From Bacillota bacterium (lineage in GTDB: Bacteria; Bacillota; SHA-98; UBA4971): a stretch of DNA of 64,000 nucleotides. This document shows, piece after piece, positions 25,126-34,303 of this stretch. Numbering within the stretch: position 1 is the first letter of the stretch; each line of letters opens with the position of its first letter. Both the position numbers and the translations under genes were made by a program. The notes beneath the pieces were generated by a model. It was not told where the DNA came from. It ran no database searches and saw only the letters and a list, made by a program, of their open reading frames with translations. The stretch covers positions 62,001 through 126,000 of the forward strand of contig JANLFY010000005.1 of assembly GCA_024653485.1 (NCBI GenBank), given 5' to 3'.

Positions 25126-26178
25126 CTATTCCTCCCGGAGTCTTCCCGTGCTGTCTATGACGACTTTTATCCTTTCGGGCTCCCCCATGAGACGCATGGC
25201 TTCGTGGATTCGGTCGAGCGGCATACGGTGCGTGACGATCTTCTCCGGATCCACAAGGCCCTTCTCCATGAGGTCTATCGCTTTGGCCATGACGCGCGGA
25301 GTGACCGAAAACGACGCATCCATTCGGATCTCAGTGAAGTGTATCGTTGCGGGCGATACCTCTATCGTGCCTGGGACGATCACGCCGAACATGTTCACTC
25401 GAGTCCCTTTCCTGCATAGGCGGAACGCCAGCTTGGCGGCCTCGAGGACGCCCGCAGCCTCGAATACTATGTCCGGCCCTCCTGGGAGGATCCGCCCTAC
25501 CGAGTCCACCGGGTCTTCCTCGCTCGAGTTGATGACGTGGGTGGCCCCGCACCTGAGAGCGTGCTCGAGCTTGTACCGCTGGATGTCTATCAAGACGAGG
25601 CGGCCAGCGCCGGCAGCACTGGCTATCTGAGTGACGAGCAGGCCCATGGACCCGGCTCCTATGACCACCACGTCCTCTCCCACGCGAATCTCGCTGTATT
25701 CCACAAGCCCCTTGTACGAACCGGCGAGTGGCTCGGTCAAGGCCGCAGCGATGAAGGACAGCCCAGGAGGCTTTCGGAACACGCTGGTCACCGGGACGCG
25801 CACGTACTCCGCGAAGCCGCCGTCCAGCACTCGCTCGAAACCGTCGCCTCCGATGACTGCCCCATTCTCGCAGTAGTGCTGCATTCCGAGACGGCACATG
25901 CCGCACCGTCCGCAGAACACCGCCGGAGAGACGATGACCGCGTCTCCTTTGCGAAAGTCCTCCACCCCCGGACCCGTCTCGTCGACCATGCCCGAGATCT
26001 CGTGCCCCATGACGATGGGCGGCGTGTAGTTGCGTCTCGCCCCAATGAAGGCGGAGTAGTCGGTCTGGCACACACCGCACGCCGCCACCCGAACCACCAG
26101 CTCGCCCGGCCCTGGCCGCGGCTTGGGAACGTCTCTCAAGACGAGCTGATGCGGGCCCTCGAGGACAGCTGCCAACAT
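25126..26178 (-). CDS. zinc-dependent medium-chain alcohol/polyol dehydrogenase
   Basis: MDR-superfamily oxidoreductase (350 residues). Catalytic zinc ligands are in AACGVCQTDYS and VMGHEISG, and structural zinc cysteines are in CGRCGMCRLGMQHYC. The NAD(P)-binding Rossmann motif GAGSMGLLVTQIA is followed by an acidic residue (LVLIDIQ), which favours NAD. Such enzymes oxidise sorbitol, L-idonate, threonine or tagaturonate-related substrates. Beside gntP and gnd, an idonate 5-dehydrogenase-like role is conceivable, but the partner 5-keto-gluconate reductase is absent from the window. ATG 26178 has AAGGAGG upstream at good spacing; a longer frame overlaps gnd and is not used. Confidence 0.88.
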   Translation of the reverse strand: MLAAVLEGPHQLVLRDVPKPRPGPGELVVRVAACGVCQTDYSAFIGARRNYTPPIVMGHEISGMVDETGPGVEDFRKGDAVIVSPAVFCGRCGMCRLGMQHYCENGAVIGGDGFERVLDGGFAEYVRVPVTSVFRKPPGLSFIAAALTEPLAGSYKGLVEYSEIRVGEDVVVIGAGSMGLLVTQIASAAGAGRLVLIDIQRYKLEHALRCGATHVINSSEEDPVDSVGRILPGGPDIVFEAAGVLEAAKLAFRLCRKGTRVNMFGVIVPGTIEVSPATIHFTEIRMDASFSVTPRVMAKAIDLMEKGLVDPEKIVTHRMPLDRIHEAMRLMGEPERIKVVIDSTGRLREE

Positions 26179-26215
26179 CGAAGTCCCCCTCCTTGCGCGA
26201 ACTTGCGCCGCGTCG

Positions 26216-27817
26216 TCACACTCCGGGTTTCCACTGGGTGTGGAAGGAGCCCGGTCGATCAACTCTCCTGTACGTGTGGGCGCCGAAGTAATCTCGCTGG
26301 GCCTGGATGAGGTTGGCGGGCAAGTGTTCGCACCGGTACGAGTCATACCATGCCAAAGCGGAGCCCATGGCGGGCACAGGCAGCCCGCGCAGAACGGCGG
26401 CGCTCACGACCTTTCTCCACGCGCGCTGAGCCAAGGCCACGACTCGACGAAACTCCTCCCCGAGGAGCAGGTTGCAAAGGTCCGGGTCCCTTCTGAACGC
26501 CTCGGCCACACGGTCGAGGAAACGGGCTCTAATGATACACCCGGCTCGCCATGTCCGCGCCACCGTCGCAAGGTCCAGCTTCCAGCCGTATTCCACGGAT
26601 GCCTGTCTCAAGAGGGCGAAGCCCTGCGCGTAAGAACAAATCTTGGAGGCGTAGAGTGCCTGCTCAATGTGTCCTAGGGTGATCCGCATCGCATCCCGCT
26701 CGTCACCGCCCGGTCTCCCGCCTAGCCCCGCCCCGTCGTTCGGCGCCGGGCCCGAACATGCGCCGCGCTCCACTGCGTCCTCCTCCACCTGCGCCTCAGG
26801 CCAAGGGCCCGCAAGGCATCGCGACGCCAGCTCACGCTCGCCTTTGAGAGCCGACACGAACCGCGCGAAAACGGCCTCAGCGATCGTCGGGGCAGGTACG
26901 CCCAGATCCAACGACTCCAGGCTCGTCCACTTTCCAGTCCCCTTCTGCTCCGCCTCGTCCAGAATCACCTCCACCAGGGGGCGTCCCGTTTCCGCGTCGA
27001 CACGCCTCAAAACGTCCGCGGCAGCCTCGATGAGATACGATTCGAGCTCCCCGCGGTTCCACTCATCGAACACGTCCGCAGCCTCCGCCACACCTAGGCC
27101 GCAGACCTTCCTCATCAGATGGTACGCCTCAGCGATGAGCTGCATGTCCGCGTACTCGATCCCGTTGTGCACCATCTTGACGAAATGGCCCGCGCCACCG
27201 GGGCCCATGTACGATGCACACGCTTTGCCGTCCTCCCGAGCCTTTGCCGAAATATCCACGAAGACGTCACGCAGGAGCGACCAGCCTTCCGGGTCCCCTC
27301 CCGCCATGATGCTCGGCCCGCGTCTCGCGCCTTCTTCGCCGCCTGACACCCCTACCCCCAGGTACCGCAGGCCGAGCTCCTCCAGGGTCCTCTGCCTTCG
27401 CACCGTGTCCCTGAAATGCGAATTCCCACAGTCTGCTACCACATCCCCGGGTTCAAGCACCTGCGCCAGTTGCTCGATCGTGTCGTCCACCGCAGCGCCT
27501 GCCCTTACCATCAGCACGATGCGCCGCGGTGTCGAGAGAGTCTCCACCAGCTCAGCGATGGATCGCGCGGGAACCACCCTCGCGCCATACCCGGCTGCAT
27601 GAGCCTTCCTCACGAACTCCTCCATCGTCGCCAGCGTGCGGTTGAACACCGCGACCCTGTACCCGCGGTCAGCCATGTTGAGGACCAGATTCTGCCCCAT
27701 CACCGCGAGACCCACCACACCCACGTCGGCTTTCCCATTCGCCAAAGACGCGTCCGCTCCGCGGGCTTCCTCCGTTCGGTCAGCGCTGCAGCGCGCGCCA
27801 TTCTCCATGCCTTTCAT
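26216..27817 (-). CDS. gnd: 6-phosphogluconate dehydrogenase, decarboxylating
   Basis: Oxidises 6-phosphogluconate to ribulose 5-phosphate and CO2 with NAD(P). The N-terminal Rossmann motif is GVVGLAVMGQNLVLNMADRGY, with FNRT after it as in NADP-type enzymes. The substrate site GVSGGEEGARRGPSIMAGG and GPGGAGHFVKMVHNGIEYADMQLI carry the catalytic Lys and Glu region. The C-terminal GTGKWTSLESLDLGVPAPTIAEAVFARF and RAGCIIRARFL are typical. At 533 residues it is longer than usual (about 470) because of a 17-residue N-terminal leader and a roughly 35-residue Gly/Pro/Asp-rich insertion near residue 360. It is preceded by two ABC permeases and followed by the dehydrogenase. It supplies the terminal step for gluconate use in this cluster. 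Confidence 0.95.
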   Translation of the reverse strand: MKGMENGARCSADRTEEARGADASLANGKADVGVVGLAVMGQNLVLNMADRGYRVAVFNRTLATMEEFVRKAHAAGYGARVVPARSIAELVETLSTPRRIVLMVRAGAAVDDTIEQLAQVLEPGDVVADCGNSHFRDTVRRQRTLEELGLRYLGVGVSGGEEGARRGPSIMAGGDPEGWSLLRDVFVDISAKAREDGKACASYMGPGGAGHFVKMVHNGIEYADMQLIAEAYHLMRKVCGLGVAEAADVFDEWNRGELESYLIEAAADVLRRVDAETGRPLVEVILDEAEQKGTGKWTSLESLDLGVPAPTIAEAVFARFVSALKGERELASRCLAGPWPEAQVEEDAVERGACSGPAPNDGAGLGGRPGGDERDAMRITLGHIEQALYASKICSYAQGFALLRQASVEYGWKLDLATVARTWRAGCIIRARFLDRVAEAFRRDPDLCNLLLGEEFRRVVALAQRAWRKVVSAAVLRGLPVPAMGSALAWYDSYRCEHLPANLIQAQRDYFGAHTYRRVDRPGSFHTQWKPGV

Positions 27818-27893
27818 TCCTCTCCTTCACACCCCTCGCATCCGCCGTCGCGCGCCCCACGATCGAGCCCCGCCCTCTCCGCCCGACACCGCG

Positions 27894-28805
27894 TCATCCT
27901 TTGACCGCCCCGGCAGTCAACCCTGCAACGATGTACCTTTGAGCGATGAGCGCTATGACGAGGATCGGCACTGTGATGACCACGGCGGCCGCCATGAGCC
28001 CGCCCCAGTTGATCTCCGAGTACGATAGGAAGTTGAACACCGCTATGGGCAGGGTGCGGGTTCGCGCTCCCGTAAGGACCACCGCGAACATGAAGTTGTT
28101 CCACGAGAAAACGAATGACAAGATGGAGCTCGTCAGCACACCGGGGCCTGTCAACGGCAGTAGGACGCGCGAGAAAGCCCCCGCCCGCGTGGAACCGTCC
28201 ACCATCGCCGCCTCTTCCAGTTCCTTGGGCAGAGACTCGAAGAATGGCACCATCACCCAGATCATGAAGGGCAATCCGACGAGCATGTGGCTAAGGATAA
28301 GGGATGTGTACGTGTCCACCAACCGCAGCCTCGAGAAAAGTATGAACCAGGGAATGAGGAATGTTATCCCCGGAACGATTCGCGCAACCAGGATCACCAA
28401 TGCGAGCTTCCGTTGGCGGAAACGCGCTATGGAGTATGCGGCCGGCAACCCGAGGACTAGCGACAAAAACGTGGAACCCGCCGCGACGACGAGGCTGTTC
28501 CAGATGAAGTGCGTGAACTGATACTGCCGGAACACCTCCTGGTAGTGCAGCAACGTCGGTCTGAACACCCACGAAGGAGGCATCCGGATGATGTCCGCCT
28601 GCCGCTTCAGCGAACACACCGCCATCCAAAGGAACGGAAAGACGAATGGGATTATGATGACCAGAAGGAGAAGCACGTGCGCTATCTCTTTCCTCAGCCG
28701 ATCTCGCGACCTAACCTTTCGCGTCGCGCCTTCCCGCGCGCACCGCTCCGCAGCCGCCGTCTTGGCGTTGCCCCATGCCTTGTTCGCTCGCATCGTGAAC
28801 ACCAT
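27894..28805 (-). CDS. CUT1 carbohydrate ABC transporter permease (MalG-like)
   Basis: Inner-membrane permease of 303 residues with six predicted helices. A basic cytosolic N-terminus (about 40 residues) comes first, then VLLLLVIIIPFVFPFLWMAVCSL. The EAA loop that contacts the ATPase reads EAAMVDGSTRAGAFSRVLLPLTGPGV. The C-terminal end IVAGLTAGAVKG is the classic MalG-type terminus. The start is ATG 28805, with GGGGG close upstream, 12 nt after the partner permease. Together with 28818-29699 and the binding protein at 29800 it makes an importer; the ATPase must come from elsewhere, as with MsmK-type shared ATPases. Confidence 0.92.
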   Translation of the reverse strand: MVFTMRANKAWGNAKTAAAERCAREGATRKVRSRDRLRKEIAHVLLLLVIIIPFVFPFLWMAVCSLKRQADIIRMPPSWVFRPTLLHYQEVFRQYQFTHFIWNSLVVAAGSTFLSLVLGLPAAYSIARFRQRKLALVILVARIVPGITFLIPWFILFSRLRLVDTYTSLILSHMLVGLPFMIWVMVPFFESLPKELEEAAMVDGSTRAGAFSRVLLPLTGPGVLTSSILSFVFSWNNFMFAVVLTGARTRTLPIAVFNFLSYSEINWGGLMAAAVVITVPILVIALIAQRYIVAGLTAGAVKG

Positions 28806-28817
28806 GACAACCCCCGA

Positions 28818-29699
28818 TCACGCCTCCACTGGTCTTCGAGCCCAGCTCAGGACTATGGCCGAGCCGAGCACTATCGCGAAGAAGATCATCAGCAGCGCGG
28901 AGGCCTTCCCCATCTGGAAGTACTGAAAGCCAAGGACGAACGAGTAGATGTTTAGAGTCTCCGACGAAAACCCGGGACCGCCCTGGGTCATCGTATAGAT
29001 GATGTCGAAGGTCTTTAAAGCATCTATGGCTCTGAGCGTCATTGCCGCTACTATCGCCGGCCGTAGCAGGGGAAGCGTGACGTGCCGGACCGTCTGCCAA
29101 GGCGTTGCCCCGTCGACCAGAGCCGCTTCGAATGGGTCGCGGGGAAGCGCGGTCAACGCCGCAAGCACGATGAGGGTGATCATCGGCGTCCACTGCCACA
29201 CGTCCACGAGCACGAGCGACGGCAAGGCTTGCCGGGGAGAAGCCAACCAGTGTAGGGGCGGCAGACCCAGAAGGCTCAAGAAGTAATTCGCCACGCCTAT
29301 CGTAGGCTCGTATATGAGCAGCCACACCATCCCCACGGCCACGGGCGTCGCGACCATGGGAAGGAGGAAAACGGTCTTGACAAGGTTCCTGCCTCTCCCT
29401 TCCCGGTTGAGCGCAAGTGCGATGGACACCCCCAACAGCGTCTCCAGGATCACCGCAAGGATCGTGAAATAGAAGGTCCGCCACACAGCGCCTGAGAACC
29501 TGTCGTCGCTCAAGATGAGTGACGCGTAATTCGCTGCACCCACCCATGAAGGTGGCGCCATGGATGACATGCTCCACTCCGTTGTCGACAGCCTGAGCGT
29601 GTACGCAATGGGAAACACCATCATGACGAAAACGAACACCAGCGCCGGCAGCGGAAAAACGTATCGGAGGTTTCTATCGAGCCAACCACCCCGCAACAT
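28818..29699 (-). CDS. CUT1 carbohydrate ABC transporter permease (MalF-like)
   Basis: Permease of 293 residues with six helices from YVFPLPALVFVFVMMVFPIAYTL onward. The EAA motif is EAALVDGATPWQTVRHVTLPLLRPAI, and the segment TMTQGGPGFSSETLNIY before the last helices is characteristic of MalF/UgpA-type subunits. I chose ATG 29699 (GGGGGTGG upstream) since the frame upstream overlaps a strong intergenic hairpin. It lies between the binding-protein gene and the MalG-like permease. Substrate would be a sugar, polyol or sugar acid; the catabolic neighbours suggest an aldonate precursor or oligosaccharide, which remains inference. Confidence 0.92.
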   Translation of the reverse strand: MLRGGWLDRNLRYVFPLPALVFVFVMMVFPIAYTLRLSTTEWSMSSMAPPSWVGAANYASLILSDDRFSGAVWRTFYFTILAVILETLLGVSIALALNREGRGRNLVKTVFLLPMVATPVAVGMVWLLIYEPTIGVANYFLSLLGLPPLHWLASPRQALPSLVLVDVWQWTPMITLIVLAALTALPRDPFEAALVDGATPWQTVRHVTLPLLRPAIVAAMTLRAIDALKTFDIIYTMTQGGPGFSSETLNIYSFVLGFQYFQMGKASALLMIFFAIVLGSAIVLSWARRPVEA

Positions 29700-29722
29700 G
29701 ACCCACCCCCACGTGGCAACCG

Positions 29723-29756
29723 GCGAAGGGCCCCGGGCCCGGCAGGGGCCCTTCGC
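29723..29756 (-). terminator. intercistronic stem-loop between binding-protein and permease genes
   Basis: Arms 29723-29734 and 29745-29756 (GCGAAGGGCCCC / GGGGCCCTTCGC) pair perfectly over 12 bp with a 10-nt loop. No U tract follows. Placed after the binding-protein gene, it resembles stem-loops that stabilise that message and lower permease expression, as between malE and malF. Confidence 0.6.
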
Positions 29757-29799
29757 TCGCATCTTCCATCTCCGGCCGAGCGCACGCAGCTACCGACGG

Positions 29800-31092
29800 C
29801 TATTTCTCCTTGTCGAGCAGCGCCTGGTAGTCCGCATTCGCTTTCTTGGCCGCCGCGGCCACGTCGCCGCCTTCGATAGCGGTGACTATGACAGAGCCGA
29901 TAATGTCTCTTGCCTGGCCCACCGCAATGACATTGGGCCGGTCATACGGAAGGCCTATCTTGCCCGACTGCGCGATGACCGACACGAGCTGCGCAGGGAA
30001 GTTCTTTATCCCTTCCTCGCTCTCCCAGGCCGAGGTGCGCGCGCTGGGAACCTGCCGGTTTTGAGTCTTCAGGGTCGTCTCCTTGCTGGTAGCCCACTTT
30101 ATGAACTCCCATGCAGCTTCCTTGTGTCGCGACGTCGCGCTCATGGAGAGCCCCCAGGACACGATCGAGTACGGTCTCGCGCCCGCTGGTCCCGCGGGGA
30201 AGACCGCGAACCCGACTTTGTCGCCCACTTCAGACTGCGCCGGGTCGAGGAGGTTCGAGTAGAAGACAGATGCATCGGTGTACATTGCCGCCTTACCCTG
30301 GGCGAAAATGGCCAGGGCCTGCGGCCAGCTCATGTTCAGCACCCCTGGAGGACCGTACTTGCGAAGCAGGTCTCCGTAGAACGTGAAAGCCTTGATGGCT
30401 TCGGGAGTATCCAGCGTCGCTTTGCCGTCCTTGTCGAAGGCTCCACCGAAGCTATAGAGGTAGCTGGAGAATTGCGTCACGGCGGGTGAGCGCTGACCTC
30501 GGGATACTATGCCGAACATCCCCTTGCCAGGGTTGTGGAAGTGCTTCGCGGCCGCCTCGAGCTCGGCGAGCGTCGTGGGGACCTTGATATTGTCCTTCTC
30601 AAACAGATCCTTTCTGTAGTAGATGATCTCCTGCTCAGTTACGATTGGTATCCCGGTCACGAAACCTTTCACGGTCTCCGCCTGAACCGCCGCCGGGAAG
30701 AAGTCAGCGAAATCCCAGTCTGCCTGTGTGAGCCTGGGATCGTCGATCAGTTTCTTGAGGTCGGTGTACCACCCGTTCTTGTGGAATTGCTTGGCTTCCT
30801 GAAGGGGTCTCTGCATGAACACGTCGATGGTGGACGTCCCCGAGGCGAACTCCACGGTCAGCTTCTGAGTGAGCTGATCCTCGAAATAAGACTCCGCGTT
30901 CACCTTGATGCCCGTGGCCTGCTCGAATTCGGGGATGAGGGGTCGGATCGCATCAGCCCAGGGATGGTTCGCGAGGACGACCCTGAGAGCCGTCCCCTTG
31001 TAGGGCTGCTGCGCGCCAGATGCGGCAGTGCCGACAGCCCCCAAGAACACGACGGCAACGCACAAGGTGACGAACCTCACATGCCACTTCAT
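29800..31092 (-). CDS. extracellular solute-binding protein of the CUT1 sugar importer
   Basis: Family 1 (cluster B/D) binding protein, 430 residues. A Sec signal (HVRFVTLCVAVVFLGAVGTAASGAQ) ends at an A-x-A-like site. The only cysteine, near residue 11, lies inside the hydrophobic core, so there is no lipobox and the protein is not an obvious lipoprotein, which is unusual for a monoderm Firmicute. Mature features include ALRVVLANHPWADAIRPLIPEFEQATGIKV, FASGTSTIDVFMQ and the hinge region QEIIYYRKDLFEK. GGAGG precedes ATG 31092. A stem-loop separates it from its permeases. It captures the transported sugar or polyol outside the membrane; the ligand is unknown. Confidence 0.9.
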   Translation of the reverse strand: MKWHVRFVTLCVAVVFLGAVGTAASGAQQPYKGTALRVVLANHPWADAIRPLIPEFEQATGIKVNAESYFEDQLTQKLTVEFASGTSTIDVFMQRPLQEAKQFHKNGWYTDLKKLIDDPRLTQADWDFADFFPAAVQAETVKGFVTGIPIVTEQEIIYYRKDLFEKDNIKVPTTLAELEAAAKHFHNPGKGMFGIVSRGQRSPAVTQFSSYLYSFGGAFDKDGKATLDTPEAIKAFTFYGDLLRKYGPPGVLNMSWPQALAIFAQGKAAMYTDASVFYSNLLDPAQSEVGDKVGFAVFPAGPAGARPYSIVSWGLSMSATSRHKEAAWEFIKWATSKETTLKTQNRQVPSARTSAWESEEGIKNFPAQLVSVIAQSGKIGLPYDRPNVIAVGQARDIIGSVIVTAIEGGDVAAAAKKANADYQALLDKEK

Positions 31093-31229
31093 CGTGCTTT
31101 CCTCCCTTGCGTAGTGAACGTTCTCTCACGAGCTCCAGATTGCCTCGAATTCCCGGCGTACTGCTCCAACGCGGACGGCCGTCTCGTCAAGGCGTCCCAC
31201 CGCACCGAGCGTTCTCCCTACGGTTCTCG

Positions 31230-32588
31230 TCACCTCCTTCCGTCAACTCCTTCCGTCAAGGTCGGCAGCGTCTCTATCTGGAGAGGAGCGGGAGACGTGA
31301 GCGCCTCGAATCCAGGCCTGCCCGCCAGTGTCTCCCACATTGCCTCGGACACCCAGATTCTCTCCAGTTGCAGGGTGTTATGGACTCTCACCACCCGGGC
31401 CCTTTCCGGACTTGTGCCGGTCAACGTGAGGAGGGCGAGCGCGACGGCATCGCGGGGCGTCGGCACCACCACGGGCAGTCTCGCGGACGCGAGGACCCTG
31501 GAAGTCACCGCGTTCGTGTACATCTCCACGAAGTCCACGCCGTCCAACACTTCCTGGGTTGTGATGTCGGCTACGCCGATTCCGCTGGCATTGCCGTGGG
31601 AGTCGGAAGTGAGCCCAAGGACGACTATCCGCTGCGCCTGAAAACCGTCCTCGCCGCTCATCGTCGGCTCGGAGTACCGTCCTGTCACGTTGGGGTCCAT
31701 GCCATCCCCGCTGATGTCCTTCCCTATCTCATCCACTACCAGCACATCGCAAGAGTCGAAGAGAAACCGCCCCATCCTCTCCCGAGCTATCCGCAGTAGT
31801 TCGGGCTCGCGGCTCAGGATCTCTTCACTCGGTACCGCCTCTATGAGAGCCGTCTCTTGAGCGGCGTTTTCGACGGTGGCGACACCGAACAATACCCGTG
31901 CCCTCGCGAGGATCAACCGCGCCGCCGCGGGAAGCAGCTCTGGGAACCGGGAGAAGCCAGCCGCGTGGAGGACGCTGGCGCCCTTGTGCTTGCCCAGGCC
32001 TATGGCAAGCATTTTCACGAGGCCGCTCTCGATGGGGCCACGAAAACAAGTGTGCGGCTTGACCCTGTTGACGACTATGACCCCATCAGCCTCCCAGGCT
32101 TCTCGGTCGAAGTATACGGGCACGCCCGAGTCCAGGCGCCCCAGCTCCACTACGTCCATGGACGCCCGCACCTCGATCCCGAGCGCACGCTCGCTGATGC
32201 CGTAGTCGGCGAGGACCTGCCTCTGCCCTTCGGCCGTGGCGCCACTGTGGCTGCCCATCGCTGGAACGACGAACGGGACAGCGCCCTTCTCGCGCACTAT
32301 CTCGGCTACTTCGGACACGATCTCGGGCAGGCCTGCGATCCCACGACTTCCAACCGCGATAGCCACTCGCCCGCACGCGGGTATCCTCGCGCCAAGGCCC
32401 GATAGTTCCAGCCCCCGGCGAAGCGTCGCACGGACATCGTCAACCTTGCTCCGGTCGAACGCCTGGCGGACCCACAAGCCCGTGGGCATGGGCACTTCGA
32501 GGCTGCGGAAACCCTCCGGCCGTAACCCCACAAGCGATCTTTCCGGATAGAGCCTACGCTCGAGACGATTCCCATCAAGCGCAGCCAC
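31230..32588 (-). CDS. LarA-like (DUF2088) nickel racemase/epimerase family protein
   Basis: Protein of 452 residues with an N-terminal lactate-racemase-like (LarA, DUF2088) domain. GRVAIAVGSRGIAGLPEIV is followed by PAMGSHSGATAEGQRQVL near residue 115, which aligns with the G-x-H region of LarA. VNRVKPHTCFRGPIESGLVKMLAIGLGKHKGA near 190 holds His, Lys and His resembling, but spaced differently from, the LarA pincer-cofactor site. LarA superfamily members racemise or epimerise 2-hydroxyacids, one characterised group being D-gluconate 2-epimerases, so the gluconate setting fits. The different spacing means the activity and cofactor are uncertain. No larB, larC or larE maturation genes are visible. 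GTG 32588 has AGGAGG 7 nt upstream. Confidence 0.7.
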   Translation of the reverse strand: MAALDGNRLERRLYPERSLVGLRPEGFRSLEVPMPTGLWVRQAFDRSKVDDVRATLRRGLELSGLGARIPACGRVAIAVGSRGIAGLPEIVSEVAEIVREKGAVPFVVPAMGSHSGATAEGQRQVLADYGISERALGIEVRASMDVVELGRLDSGVPVYFDREAWEADGVIVVNRVKPHTCFRGPIESGLVKMLAIGLGKHKGASVLHAAGFSRFPELLPAAARLILARARVLFGVATVENAAQETALIEAVPSEEILSREPELLRIARERMGRFLFDSCDVLVVDEIGKDISGDGMDPNVTGRYSEPTMSGEDGFQAQRIVVLGLTSDSHGNASGIGVADITTQEVLDGVDFVEMYTNAVTSRVLASARLPVVVPTPRDAVALALLTLTGTSPERARVVRVHNTLQLERIWVSEAMWETLAGRPGFEALTSPAPLQIETLPTLTEGVDGRR

Positions 32589-32650
32589 GACACGACCTCC
32601 TGATGGCAGCCTCCGATGACGTCCTCACGCTGTTTCCGACCCCTGCCGCC

Positions 32651-34210
32651 TCAGTCACCGCGCCTCTGCGCGCTGTCGTCCATCAACTTGACGTACAGCG
32701 CCCTGTGCCTCGCCAAGCCTTCGAGATACCGCGAGTGCCTCGCGTCGTCAGGTGTGAAGACCATGCCGGTGGCGGCGGGAGGGTCCGCGCCGTCCCGGAA
32801 GGCCCCCAGCGCTCGCCACGCAACGAGCGCCGCCCCCCTCGCAGTCGGCTCCGGCTCTTGGGACTGCACAACCGGCCGCCCCAGCACGTCCGCAAGTATC
32901 TGTAGCCACACGCGTAATCGCGAGGCCCCTCCCGACGCGATGATAGTCCTCCCGTTTTCACCGGTGGCAGGGAGCCTGGCCGCTATCTCCGCGAACCTGT
33001 ATGCCACTGCCTCAAGGCATGCTCGCACTATCTCTTCGGGGGTGGTCGCAAGGCTCATCCCCGTAATGGTGGCACGCGCTCCGGGATGCCATCCCGGGCT
33101 GCGTTCACCCGCCACAAAGGGCAAGACCGTGAGAGAGTGCGAGTCCGGCGCCATTGCGGCCACGGTCTCCTCCCATGCCGCCTCCCCGGCCACGCCCTCC
33201 CTCCCATTCTCCTGGCCGGGTTGAAGACGAAGGAGGCTCGTGAGCCACGCGAGGATGTTGCCGCCCTCGCTCAGCGCACCCCCAACCAAGCTCCGGCGAC
33301 GGTCGACTTTGTACACCCACAACCCCGGGATCACGTGGGGATCGCCCTGTTCCACGACTCTGAGCGCGCCGCTCGTGCCAAGAGCGAGGGCGATGTTTCG
33401 TGAATCCCCAGCTCCGCTTCCGAGGTTGTGGGCGGCACCGTCTCCAATGGCCGGGAACCAAGGAACGTCCGCCAGCTCCGGCCAACGCTCTCTGAACCGA
33501 GCTTGTAGACCCGAAGCTGGCTCGTCCACGTCAACCAGGGGAGACAACTGCCCGGGTGAGATCCCCAGCAAGTCCAGGAGCGAGCCGTCCCATGCCAGAC
33601 GCGCCCGGTCGAGCAACCCGGCCCACGACGCCACCGAGAAACTGCATCGCGCCCGGCCGAACAGCTGCGACTCGAGGTACTCCCCGATCGTCATCCACCG
33701 CGCGACTCGGCCGAACAGTTCAGGGCGCGTTCGCCTCAGCCAGGACAGCCGCACCGTCAAATAGCTGGTGTGTAGAGGACACCCCGTTCGCTCGTACACC
33801 TCCACGTGAGGCACGACATCCCTGAGCCTGGCGGCGTCCTCTTCGCCTCTCGTATCCGCCCAGGTGAAAAGGGGGGTGATCGGCCGGGAGTCCTTGTCCA
33901 GCCCACACACGCTCGACACGAAGGTCGCAATGGCGACACCACGCACTGAGGCGTTCTTGCTTGACGAGCCCAGAGACGCCAGAGCCCGTCCGCGCTCGAG
34001 CGTGGCGTCCACACAACCCCACACGCTCTCCGCCAGCTCCGCAACGTCTATCTCGCTCGCTCCGCTTGCGGACACCCTCACTCTCACGGGCGCCCGCGCC
34101 AGGGTTGTCGTCACAACGCGCGCGTGCGCATCCACCAACACGCTCCTCACAGCCGAGGTGCCCACGTCTATCGCCATTACGAACGGCGGCGCCGCTTCGC
34201 GGGAGTCCAT
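32651..34210 (-). CDS. gntK: FGGY family gluconokinase
   Basis: Carbohydrate kinase of the FGGY family, 519 residues. The N-terminal ATPase lobe has VMAIDVGTSAVRSVLVDAHA. The substrate region FVSSVCGLDKDSRPITPLFTWADTRG matches the gluconokinase subgroup (which has a W-x-S-L-x-G-x-D element and TWADTR). The adenosine motif is AIGDGAAHNLGSG, ALGTSGALRVV follows, and the late signature is IIASGGASRLRVWLQILADVLGRPV. It phosphorylates D-gluconate to 6-phosphogluconate for the Gnd encoded downstream. Start is ATG 34210 (GGAAAGG upstream); GTG 34243 is an alternative. It is the second gene of the cluster after the GntR regulator, the order seen in gnt operons. Confidence 0.85.
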   Translation of the reverse strand: MDSREAAPPFVMAIDVGTSAVRSVLVDAHARVVTTTLARAPVRVRVSASGASEIDVAELAESVWGCVDATLERGRALASLGSSSKNASVRGVAIATFVSSVCGLDKDSRPITPLFTWADTRGEEDAARLRDVVPHVEVYERTGCPLHTSYLTVRLSWLRRTRPELFGRVARWMTIGEYLESQLFGRARCSFSVASWAGLLDRARLAWDGSLLDLLGISPGQLSPLVDVDEPASGLQARFRERWPELADVPWFPAIGDGAAHNLGSGAGDSRNIALALGTSGALRVVEQGDPHVIPGLWVYKVDRRRSLVGGALSEGGNILAWLTSLLRLQPGQENGREGVAGEAAWEETVAAMAPDSHSLTVLPFVAGERSPGWHPGARATITGMSLATTPEEIVRACLEAVAYRFAEIAARLPATGENGRTIIASGGASRLRVWLQILADVLGRPVVQSQEPEPTARGAALVAWRALGAFRDGADPPAATGMVFTPDDARHSRYLEGLARHRALYVKLMDDSAQRRGD

Positions 34211-34303
34211 TGCCTTTCCGCAGGCCTCTCCTTCATTCACCACGTGATATGCACCAACTCCAAGAGCTGTCGAGCGGGATCCCCCGATCTCCCCTCGATA
34301 CGC

